In this document: positions 1 to 7,272 of the stretch, in pieces
How positions within the stretch are numbered: position 1 is the stretch's first letter
Layout of the letters: each line of letters starts with the position of its first letter
Assembly (NCBI GenBank): GCA_044226395.1
Contig: JBGAHD010000003.1
Span: 434,001-498,000, forward strand
DNA: 64,000 nt
Reading direction: 5' to 3'
DNA from: JBGAHD01 sp044226395
Lineage (GTDB): Bacteria; Pseudomonadota; Gammaproteobacteria; Xanthomonadales; Ahniellaceae
Notes under the pieces: generated by a model
Database searches by the model: none
Seen by the model: the letters and a program-made list of their open reading frames with translations, nothing else
What the model was told of the DNA's origin: nothing
Position numbers and translations under genes: made by a program

Positions 1-156
1 GCCGGTAAAGGCTTGATCGAAGGCACACGAAGTCTCGCTATGGGCTTGATTTTGCAGGATCATTCCCGCACTCTTACCGACCAGGACGCCGACCAAGCCG
101 TGGCTTCGTCGGTGGCCGCGTTGGCGCGCGAGTTTGGCGCCCGGCTGCGGTCCTGA
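1..156 (+). CDS. pheT: phenylalanine-tRNA ligase beta subunit, C-terminal end (partial)
   Basis: The window opens inside a reading frame in frame 1 that ends with TGA at 154-156 and encodes the last 51 residues of PheT. The visible end contains SLAMGLILQDHSRTLTD followed by a helix ending in EFGARLRS. This is the typical end of the C-terminal anticodon-binding (FDX-ACB, ferredoxin-fold) domain of the bacterial beta subunit. PheS and PheT form the heterotetramer that charges tRNA-Phe. The 5' part lies outside the window. ihfA follows 57 bases downstream on the same strand, the usual pheS-pheT-ihfA order of gammaproteobacteria. I am confident because both the sequence and the neighbour agree. 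Confidence 0.9.
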   Translation, partial: AGKGLIEGTRSLAMGLILQDHSRTLTDQDADQAVASSVAALAREFGARLRS

Positions 157-212
157 AGGGGATTTGCCGAGTCGCTTCGCAGCACTGACGTTTGGGGAAA
201 CAAGGAATTCCG

Positions 213-518
213 ATGGCGCTAACCAAAGCGGAGATGGCCGAGCGTTTGTTCGAAAACGTCGGCCTGAACAAGCGCGAGGCCAAGGAATTCGTCGACGCCT
301 TCTTCGAGGTCGTACGCGAGGCGCTGGAGCACGGCGAGCAGGTCAAGCTCTCGGGCTTCGGCAATTTCGATTTGCGCCAAAAGAATCAACGACCGGGTCG
401 TAACCCCAAGACCGGCGAGGAGATTCCCATCTCCGCCCGTCGCGTGGTGACGTTTCGACCGGGTCAAAAGCTCAAGATTAGGGTAGAAGCGTATTCGGGA
501 CCTCGTTCCGAGGGTTGA
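213..518 (+). CDS. ihfA: integration host factor subunit alpha
   Basis: The product is 101 residues, the usual IHF-alpha size. IHF alpha pairs with IHF beta to bind and sharply bend DNA, acting in recombination, replication and transcription. The beta-arm signature is visible at about residues 47-68 (SGFGNFDLRQ, then RPGRNPKTGEE), with the tip Pro63. MALTKAEMAE is the standard IHF-alpha start. The ATG at 213 is preceded by AAGGA at 202-206. An in-frame ATG at 192 would add seven non-conserved residues and lacks a good ribosome site. It follows pheT and precedes a MerR-type gene by 35 bases, so the three are probably co-transcribed. Confidence 0.95.
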   Translation: MALTKAEMAERLFENVGLNKREAKEFVDAFFEVVREALEHGEQVKLSGFGNFDLRQKNQRPGRNPKTGEEIPISARRVVTFRPGQKLKIRVEAYSGPRSEG

Positions 519-553
519 GCGGCTGGGGATTCAGGGGCAACGGATAAGCGCAG

Positions 554-910
554 ATGCTCGACCAGGGGAGTAACAACGAGCTGCCGGCGATACCCGCCAA
601 GCGCTACTTCACCATTGGTGAGGTCAGCGACTTGTGTGGCGTGAAGCCGCACGTGCTGCGTTACTGGGAACAGGAATTTCCCAACCTCAAGCCGGTCAAG
701 CGTCGCGGCAACCGTCGCTACTATCAGCGCCACGACGTGCTGATGATTCGTCAGATCCGCAGCTTGCTGTACGAACAGGGCTTCACCATCGGCGGCGCGC
801 GTCAGCGCCTCGAGGGCGAACAAGGACGACTGGAGGCCAGCATCAGCGGCCAAATCGTGCGTCAGGTTCGACTGGAACTGGAAGAAGTCCTGCAAATTCT
901 CCGTCGCTAA
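554..910 (+). CDS. MerR family transcriptional regulator
   Basis: The product is 118 residues with an N-terminal MerR winged helix at about residues 17-85. The recognition segment is KRYFTIGEVSDLCGV, followed by LRYWEQEFP and the wing residues RRGNRRYY. The rest (about 88-118) is a short coiled-coil dimerisation helix. There is no cysteine-bearing metal site and no drug-binding domain. This is the small conserved MerR protein that sits directly after ihfA in many gammaproteobacteria. Its ligand and targets are not known to me. It lies 35 bases after ihfA and 41 bases before a tRNA-Pro gene. Confidence 0.88.
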   Translation: MLDQGSNNELPAIPAKRYFTIGEVSDLCGVKPHVLRYWEQEFPNLKPVKRRGNRRYYQRHDVLMIRQIRSLLYEQGFTIGGARQRLEGEQGRLEASISGQIVRQVRLELEEVLQILRR

Positions 911-951
911 TTCCAGCGACCTTCGTTACAATCTCCCGCTTTCCGCGCCGT

Positions 952-1028
952 CGGGGCGTAGCGCAGCCTGGTAGCGCACCACAATGGGGTTGTGGGGGTC
1001 GCGAGTTCGAATCTCGCCGCCCCGACCA
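952..1028 (+). tRNA. tRNA-Pro (anticodon GGG)
   Basis: The 77-nt gene folds as a cloverleaf. The 7-bp acceptor CGGGGCG (952-958) pairs with CGCCCCG (1018-1024), then discriminator A and an encoded CCA (1026-1028). The anticodon stem CCACA/TGTGG encloses the loop ATGGGGT, giving anticodon GGG, which reads CCC and CCU. The T arm carries GTTCGAATC. A TACAAT hexamer at 927-932 could be its -10. A tRNA-Pro here after ihfA-merR is the usual arrangement in this group. Confidence 0.96.
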
Positions 1029-1530
1029 ATCGCGGAAACGAATCGGGCCGAATATCCCAGCGGCCCCGGGTGATCTCAGCGATTACCCCACGGATCGATC
1101 GACCCAGGAACGGACGATCCGAATCCCCTTCGACAGCGAGCTGAAGCGGTCCTGATCGGATCGTCGTCTTCGGCGCGTTTTCTCGGAGCCTGCCCCGGCA
1201 GTTCTCTCGACGCTTGCCGCGGGCGCGGAATTTCCGCAAGCCCAGGCTTTCAACGAGCCACGATCGGCCTGGAGCAAGGGCCGCACCTGAGGCCTCGCAA
1301 GCCCCTCGGCAAGCCCCGAAACTGGCCTCCGAGGCGTGAACGCAGTTTCGGCAACGCCTCGCCGTTTCTTCGGAACGGGCCTGAAAATCACCTTAACGCG
1401 TTGATTTATTAGGACCTCGTCGTTTCCTCGGGACGGTCCTCGGCGTTTCCTCGGCGCTTTTTCACTATGGACTCGGGATGTTCAGAACGCCGTTGCCTAG
1501 CTTGCGACCCACGTCGAGTGGAGGACAGGC
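1029..1530. other. gene-free stretch between tRNA-Pro and the AraC-type gene
   Basis: No open frame in these 502 bases has coding character or a homologue I recognise. The stretch holds four near-identical 12-base repeats, listed separately, in a GC-rich background. An AT-richer patch around 1395-1412 (TTGATTTATTAGG) could contain promoter elements for the downstream regulator. I see no integrase, IS end or direct repeat of the tRNA 3' end. Confidence 0.6.
1175..1454. repeat. four copies of a 12-bp direct repeat (NCGTTTYYTCGG)
   Basis: Copies at 1175-1186 (GCGTTTTCTCGG), 1362-1373 (CCGTTTCTTCGG), 1420-1431 (TCGTTTCCTCGG) and 1443-1454 (GCGTTTCCTCGG) are in the same orientation. The last two are 23 bases apart, about two helical turns, and end 76 bases before the AraC-type gene. 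Direct repeats of this kind are typical AraC-family sites, but binding is inference only. Confidence 0.45.
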
Positions 1531-2499
1531 ATGAATATCCGGCGGTGGGTGGTCAGTAACGGGGAAGTCGCCAGCTTTCGCGATGAAGCGGATTACCGCG
1601 CTCGCGCCGGCGAGGATGCCCTCATCCTGCTGTCGGAAGGACGCCCGAGTCTGGCCTGGAGTGCCTGGGTCCCCGCCTCCCTTTGGTTGCCGCTGCGCGG
1701 TCAGGCCCGGTTGACCGGCCATGACTTGCGCGTGGACCTCACCGGCGATCAGATCTACGTCGCCGACTTCGGAGCTCGACTGACGGTGCACGCCACTCAG
1801 GCGCAGTCGTCGAGCCTGGTGGGCGTGCTCCTCCCCCCCGAGCGCGTGCGCCAGCTTGCCCAACGCGAGTTCGGCGATGCCGGCGAGGAACCGGTGGTCT
1901 TCCCCGAGATCATCAGCGGCGACCCCTCCCTGCAACTGCCGCTGCTGCGCCTGGCGCACGCGGCCCTGCGCGAGGACGGCTACGACGCCTCGACCCCGCG
2001 CCTGCTCGATGACCTGATCCTGCGCCTGCTGCGCCGCCAGGCCGAGTACTCGCCCTTGGTCGACCGTTGCCCGGGCCGATCGGCGCGCTATCGCCGCCAG
2101 GTGTTCGCGCGTCTGCTGCGCACGCGCACCCACATCGAAACCGCCAATGGCCAGACCGATACCTCGCTGACGCGGCTGGCGGCCGTGGCGCGCATGTCGC
2201 CGACGCACTTCCTGCGTCTGTATCGCGACTGCTTCGGCCAGACCCCGCACAAGCACGTGGTGCAGATTCGCCTGGCCGCCGCGCGCGACTTGCTGTTGAC
2301 GACCGAACTCGGCGTGGCCGAGATCTGCCGCACGCTGGGCTTCGAAAACCGTTGCGCCTTCGCGCGCGTGTTCAAGCAGCACTTCGGCCATTCGCCCACG
2401 GCCACGCGCGACATGATGCGAGCCTCGCACGCCACCGTCGCGGCCAACGCCTTGAGCTTGCCGCTGACCGACCTCGAGTTGGACCCGCGCGAGTTCTGA
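1531..2499 (+). CDS. AraC family transcriptional regulator
   Basis: The 322-residue product has a C-terminal double helix-turn-helix DNA-binding domain at about residues 195-295. Visible signatures are TSLTRLAAVARMSPTHFLRLY for the first HTH and GVAEICRTLGFENRCAFARVFKQ, then GHSPT, for the second. The N-terminal 180 residues are a sensing domain that I cannot assign; it contains a cupin-like run around residues 45-105. The start follows GTGGAGGACAGGC, a good ribosome site. It stands alone, with repeats upstream and a TonB receptor downstream across 650 bases, which it could regulate; that link is inference. Confidence 0.88.
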   Translation: MNIRRWVVSNGEVASFRDEADYRARAGEDALILLSEGRPSLAWSAWVPASLWLPLRGQARLTGHDLRVDLTGDQIYVADFGARLTVHATQAQSSSLVGVLLPPERVRQLAQREFGDAGEEPVVFPEIISGDPSLQLPLLRLAHAALREDGYDASTPRLLDDLILRLLRRQAEYSPLVDRCPGRSARYRRQVFARLLRTRTHIETANGQTDTSLTRLAAVARMSPTHFLRLYRDCFGQTPHKHVVQIRLAAARDLLLTTELGVAEICRTLGFENRCAFARVFKQHFGHSPTATRDMMRASHATVAANALSLPLTDLELDPREF

Positions 2500-3150
2500 G
2501 CGACACCTCGAAGTCCGGCGCGACGGCCAGTCTTACTCGCGCCCATCATCAGCACACTCGCGCGCGACATCAGAAGCGCGCCTTCGCGCATCCCCGCGGC
2601 GATACGGTTCTTTGTGGCGAAGTCGCGCCTCGCTGTCTTCTTGTCGGATCAAAAATGACCGGGACCGCAAGATCGCGGCGTGCTCCGCGATCTCGCGTGC
2701 GATGACGATGGCGATATCCTCAAATGCGATCAAATTCGCCTGGATTCACGGCCTCATGCGAGTAGCGGACTTCGCAAGAACGGCAAGCTCACAAAATGAC
2801 CATGCTTGCGATATCACAGCGAGCGCGTGACGTATCCACATCTTTTCCTTCGCGAGTATTTGCAAATATTCCGACTAGCGCCCGCGACATTCGATAGTCG
2901 CGCGTGAGCGTCGCGATTTCTCGCGAGGTTCACCCGCGCGGATGCGCGGAACGCTGTCTGAAATAGGCGACGTGACGACGTGATTTAACGACTTCGTAAC
3001 GCGCAATTTCAGCATGAAGGCCACGCAGTTTCCGCAACCAGCCTCGCGGGGTGCTCGCTCACCATCGCGACGTTGGAGTGGCCTGACCATTTGGGTTGGG
3101 GGCGCTCTGGCATTTTTTGCAAGCCATGCCAGTTCGAGGAGGCAACTAGA
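2500..3150. other. gene-free leader region of the TonB receptor
   Basis: I find no convincing gene in these 651 bases; the short open frames lack coding character. A perfect inverted repeat AGATCGCGG / CCGCGATCT sits at 2670-2678 and 2685-2693 with a 6-base loop and no T tract. Base composition is less GC-rich near 2700-2880. It probably carries the promoter and long 5' leader of the receptor gene. Confidence 0.5.
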
Positions 3151-6012
3151 ATGAGCAATCAACTGCTCCGCAACGCCATCAACGCCGCGTTGTACAGCGG
3201 CGCGGCGGTCGCGCTGCTCAGCACCGGTCAAGTCCAGGCGCAAGACCAGGACGACGCCGAGAAGCTGGAGACGATCACCGTCACCGGTTCGCGCATTAAG
3301 CGCACCGACATCGAGACGTCGCAGCCGGTCTTCGTGATCGGTCGCGAAGAGCTGCAACGCACGGGTCTGCAGTCGGTCGGCGACATCCTGCAGGAACTCA
3401 CCACCAACGGCGCCGCGCTCAACACGGTGTTCAACAACGGTGGTAACGGCGCGACCCAGGTCTCGCTGCGCAATCTCGGCGCCAACCAGACCCTGATCCT
3501 GGTCAATGGTCGTCGCTGGGTGACCGACCTGTTCAGCACGGTCGATCTCAACACCATCCCGGTGTCGGTGATCGAACGCATCGAAGTGCTGAAGGACGGC
3601 GCTTCGGCGATCTACGGTTCCGACGCGACCGCGGGCGTGATCAACATCACCACGCGCGACAGCTATGACGGCGCCGAGGCCTCGGCCTATCTTGGCGAGA
3701 ACGAGGAAGGCGACGGTCGCACCCAGGCCTACGACTTCACCATCGGCTCGTCGACCGACCGCGCCAGCGTGGTCATCAATGCGTCGTACACCAAGCAAGA
3801 GCCGATCCTCGCGGGCGATCGCGAGATTTCGCGCAAGCCTCTGTTTGGTTTCGGCGCCAACAACGTGCTGGCGGGCGCGTCGGGCACGACCCCGTTCGGT
3901 CAGTTCGGTTTCGGCTCCGCGGGCCGTCTGCCCAATGGCGCGACCGGTACGCTGACCCTTATCCCGGGTCGCACCGGCACGGCGGCGGGCGATTTCCGAA
4001 CCTTCGACGCCAACACCGATGGCTTCAACTTCGCGCCGGACAACTATCTGTTGACCCCGCAGGAGCGCACCTCGGTTTACGCGCAAGGTCGCTATCGCAT
4101 CACCGACAACATCAGCTTCAACACCACGATGTTGTACAACGAGCGTCGTTCCGAGCAGCAGCTGGCCGCGATTCCGTTCACCTTCGGCCTGAGTGGTTCG
4201 GGCCTGGGTCGCTTCACGATTCCGGCGAGCGCGCTGTACAACCCGTTCGGTCAGGACGTGACGCGCGCGGTGTATCGCAACACCACGCAGTTGCGCAGCT
4301 TCAATCAGGACGTCGACACGTTCTACTTCGGCGCGGGCCTCGACGGCGCCTTCGATCTGGCCGACCGTTCGTTCTCGTGGGACGTCAACTACGTCTATTC
4401 CGACAATGAGCGTCGCGACCTGACCTTCGGTCAGTTCGATCTCAACCGTCTGCGCACGGGCCTGGGTCCGTCGTTCCGCGACGCCGGTGGCGTGGCGCGT
4501 TGCGGCACCCCGACCGCGATCATCGCCGGTTGCGTGCCGATCAACATCTTCGGTGGCCCCGAGGGCTTCACCCGCGAGATGGCGGACTATGCCTCGTTCA
4601 CCGAGCAGAGCACGCGCTACAAGAAGCTGGTCAACTACACCGGCAACATCACCGGTGATCTGTTCGAGCTGCCGGCCGGTCCGCTGAGCTTCGCCGCGGG
4701 TTACGAGTACCGTCGCGAATCCGGCTATGACAATCCCGACGCGCTGACCGCCTCGGGCGCCTCGACCGGCAATATCCGCCAGCCCACCGGCGGTGGTTTC
4801 TCGCTCGACGAGTACTACGCTGAGTTCAACATTCCGGTGCTCAAGGACATGGCCTTCGCCGAAGTGCTGGAGTTCTCGGTGGCCGGTCGCTATTCCGACT
4901 ACTCGAACTTCGGCGACACCACCAATCCGAAATTTGGTTTCCGTTGGAAGCCGTATTCGGACCTGTTGGTGCGCGGCAACTACTCGGAAGGCTTCCGCGC
5001 CCCGTCGGTGGCGGAACTGTTCCTGGGCAAGAGCGACAGCTTCCAGAACGTCGTCGATCCGTGCTCGGCGTCGTCCCTGCCGACCGGCGCCGTGCTCGAG
5101 CGCTGCCGCAATGGTTTTGGTGGCGTCAGCGGCACGCCGGTGGGTTATGAGCAGACCAATCGTCAGATTCGCGTGACGGTGGGCGGCAATCAGAACCTCG
5201 ATCCGGAGTCGACCCGCACCAAGACCCTGGGCCTGGTGTACAGCCCGAGCTATCTGGAAGGTCTCGATCTGTATCTGGATTGGTACAACATCCAGATCAC
5301 CAACGTGATCGGCGCGCCGACCGGCCAGTTCGTCATCAACAACTGCTATCTGTTGGGCGTGGCGTCCTCGTGCGCCCTGATCACGCGTCAGGCCAGCGGC
5401 GACGTCGGCGATTTGTTCGCGGGCACCCAGAACAACCCGGGCACGCAGGGCACCGAAGTGGAAGGCTATGACTTCACGGCCAGCTACCGCTTCGATACCT
5501 CGTTCGGCAAGTTCAACATCAACTGGGACAATGCCTACATGTCCTACCTGGGTTCGATCGGGCAGGGCACGGGCAACAACACGGTCGGTACCTTGAATGG
5601 CGCCGCGCGTTTCCCGGTGTGGCGTCTGCGTTCGAACATCGCCACCAACTGGCAGTACGGCGACTACGGCGCGACCTTGACGGCGCGTTACGTCTCGGGT
5701 CTGTCCGAGTCGTGCAACACCCCGCTGATCGCGGCCACGCGTCTGGGCAATCTGGACTTGGTCAAGTGCTCGGGCTCGATCACGGAGATCGATCCGCAGT
5801 TCGGCACGATCACCAACGAGCTCGACGACACGTGGTACTTCGATCTGCAGGGCACCTGGGACGCGCCGTGGAACGCGCGTGTCACCGCGGGTATTCGCAA
5901 CCTGTTGGACAAGGATCCGCCGATTGCTTACTCGGCGTTCGCCAACTCGTTCGATCCCGCGTATGACGTGCCGGGTCGCTTCTGGTACGTGCAGTACACC
6001 CAGCGCTTCTGA
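3151..6012 (+). CDS. TonB-dependent outer-membrane receptor
   Basis: The 953-residue product has a signal peptide (residues 1-30, cleavage after QVQA) and a TonB-box-like segment LETITVTGSRI at 39-49. A plug domain follows to about 165, with GLQSVGDILQEL, LRNLGANQTLILVNGRR and VLKDGASAIYGSDA. The rest is a long beta-barrel ending in aromatic WYVQYTQRF, whose terminal Phe is the outer-membrane assembly signal. The family uses TonB-ExbBD energy for uptake. This large Caulobacter/Xanthomonas-type subgroup often handles peptides or saccharides rather than siderophores. I chose the ATG at 3151 because GAGGAGG precedes it and an ideal signal peptide follows. The next gene is a prolyl aminopeptidase, which suggests a peptide substrate (inference). 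Confidence 0.93.
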   Translation: MSNQLLRNAINAALYSGAAVALLSTGQVQAQDQDDAEKLETITVTGSRIKRTDIETSQPVFVIGREELQRTGLQSVGDILQELTTNGAALNTVFNNGGNGATQVSLRNLGANQTLILVNGRRWVTDLFSTVDLNTIPVSVIERIEVLKDGASAIYGSDATAGVINITTRDSYDGAEASAYLGENEEGDGRTQAYDFTIGSSTDRASVVINASYTKQEPILAGDREISRKPLFGFGANNVLAGASGTTPFGQFGFGSAGRLPNGATGTLTLIPGRTGTAAGDFRTFDANTDGFNFAPDNYLLTPQERTSVYAQGRYRITDNISFNTTMLYNERRSEQQLAAIPFTFGLSGSGLGRFTIPASALYNPFGQDVTRAVYRNTTQLRSFNQDVDTFYFGAGLDGAFDLADRSFSWDVNYVYSDNERRDLTFGQFDLNRLRTGLGPSFRDAGGVARCGTPTAIIAGCVPINIFGGPEGFTREMADYASFTEQSTRYKKLVNYTGNITGDLFELPAGPLSFAAGYEYRRESGYDNPDALTASGASTGNIRQPTGGGFSLDEYYAEFNIPVLKDMAFAEVLEFSVAGRYSDYSNFGDTTNPKFGFRWKPYSDLLVRGNYSEGFRAPSVAELFLGKSDSFQNVVDPCSASSLPTGAVLERCRNGFGGVSGTPVGYEQTNRQIRVTVGGNQNLDPESTRTKTLGLVYSPSYLEGLDLYLDWYNIQITNVIGAPTGQFVINNCYLLGVASSCALITRQASGDVGDLFAGTQNNPGTQGTEVEGYDFTASYRFDTSFGKFNINWDNAYMSYLGSIGQGTGNNTVGTLNGAARFPVWRLRSNIATNWQYGDYGATLTARYVSGLSESCNTPLIAATRLGNLDLVKCSGSITEIDPQFGTITNELDDTWYFDLQGTWDAPWNARVTAGIRNLLDKDPPIAYSAFANSFDPAYDVPGRFWYVQYTQRF

Positions 6013-6020
6013 TCGCTGGC

Positions 6021-6088
6021 GCGCCCGCGCTTCGGCGCGGGCGCGAGCACCAAGGCAATGGCGCGGCTCGTCCGCGCCATTTGCTTTT
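6021..6088 (+). terminator. tandem hairpins after the TonB receptor
   Basis: A perfect 10-bp stem with a TTCG tetraloop lies at 6021-6044 but lacks a T run. It is followed by a second perfect 10-bp stem, AATGGCGCGG/CCGCGCCATT (6057-6081), then TGCTTTTTC. The second has the form of an intrinsic terminator. The two hairpins separate the receptor from the peptidase gene, so the peptidase probably has its own promoter. Confidence 0.6.
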
Positions 6089-6139
6089 TCGCGGCATGGC
6101 CACGTTACCATTCGGCCATCGACCAGCGACGAGAACACC

Positions 6140-7099
6140 ATGAGCCAGCGGCGCGAGCTGTATCCGGCGATCGAGGCCTTCGATGCCGGATTCCTGCAAG
6201 TTTCACCCCTGCATCGGATCTATTTCGAACAAAGCGGCAATCCGCGCGGACAAGCCGTGATCTGCCTGCATGGCGGGCCGGGCAGTGGCTCGAGTCCGAA
6301 GCTGCGGCGCTTCTTCGACCCGGCGCACTATCGCGTGGTGCAGATCGATCAACGCGGCAGCGGCCGATCGACGCCGCACGCGGAGTTGCGCGAGAACACG
6401 ACGTGGGACCTCGTCGCCGACATCGAAGCCGTGCGCCAGCATCTGGGCATCGACCGCTGGCTGGTGTTCGGCGGTTCGTGGGGCTCGACCCTGGGCCTGG
6501 CCTACGCGCAGAGCCATCCTTCGGTGGTGCGCGGGTTGATTCTGCGCGGCATCTTCATGCTGCGTCGCTTCGAGCTGACGTGGTTTTATCAGCAAGGCGC
6601 GAGTTGGTTGTTCCCCGATGCCTTCGAGGATTACATCGCGCCGATTCCCCTGGGCGAACGCGGCGATCTGATGAGCGCCTACTATCGCCGCTTGACCGGC
6701 GATGACTCGGCCACGCGTCTGGCCTGCGCGCGCGCGTGGTCGGTGTGGGAAGCGCGTCTGAGTTTCATGACCGAGAACGCCGACTATGTCGGTGGTTTCG
6801 ATGCCGACGAGCGCGCGCTGTCGTTCGCGCGCATCGAGTGCCACTACTTCGTGCATGGCGGTTTTTTCCGGCGTGACGATCAGCTGCTGGCCGACATGGA
6901 TCGCATTCGTCATCTGCCGGGCGTCATCGTCCATGGTCGTTATGACGTGGTGTGCCCGCCGGTCAATGCCTGGGATCTGCACCGCGCATGGCCCAATTCC
7001 GAGCTGAAGTTCGTTTCCGATGCGGGGCACTCGGGTTTCGAGCCCGGGATTGCCCACGAACTCGTGTCGGCCACGGATCGGTTTCGCGACCTGCGTTGA
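6140..7099 (+). CDS. pip: prolyl aminopeptidase (proline iminopeptidase)
   Basis: The 319-residue alpha/beta-hydrolase (family S33) releases N-terminal proline from peptides in the cytoplasm. The nucleophile elbow GGSWGST places Ser113; Asp269 (VHGRYDVVCP) and His297 (DAGHSGF) complete the triad. The oxyanion motif HGGPGSG is at 44-50 and DQRGSGRS at 70-77. Length and order match the family. The ATG at 6140 begins MSQRRELYPAIEAF, the normal family start; the open frame extends upstream but only through receptor sequence in another frame. It lies between a TonB receptor and a sensor-type regulator, consistent with peptide use. Confidence 0.94.
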   Translation: MSQRRELYPAIEAFDAGFLQVSPLHRIYFEQSGNPRGQAVICLHGGPGSGSSPKLRRFFDPAHYRVVQIDQRGSGRSTPHAELRENTTWDLVADIEAVRQHLGIDRWLVFGGSWGSTLGLAYAQSHPSVVRGLILRGIFMLRRFELTWFYQQGASWLFPDAFEDYIAPIPLGERGDLMSAYYRRLTGDDSATRLACARAWSVWEARLSFMTENADYVGGFDADERALSFARIECHYFVHGGFFRRDDQLLADMDRIRHLPGVIVHGRYDVVCPPVNAWDLHRAWPNSELKFVSDAGHSGFEPGIAHELVSATDRFRDLR

Positions 7100-7272
7100 C
7101 CGCGCCGCGAGTGACGCGGAGCGGCAGTTGCGCTTCTATACGAAGCGTGGTGTAGTTGCCGTGCCGCGAACATGTTTCCGATCCCACCGAAATGGCGGGC
7201 CGGCGACTGTTTTCGGAAACACCTTGGGATACGATCGAAGCCAGCCCGCGAGCAGGGAACCCGCGACTCCGC

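Noticed and set aside
2875..6141. Open frame of 1088 codons antisense to the TonB receptor
   Set aside because: It is Arg/Ala/Val-rich, has no motifs and mirrors the receptor's codon bias; long antisense frames are expected in GC-rich genes.
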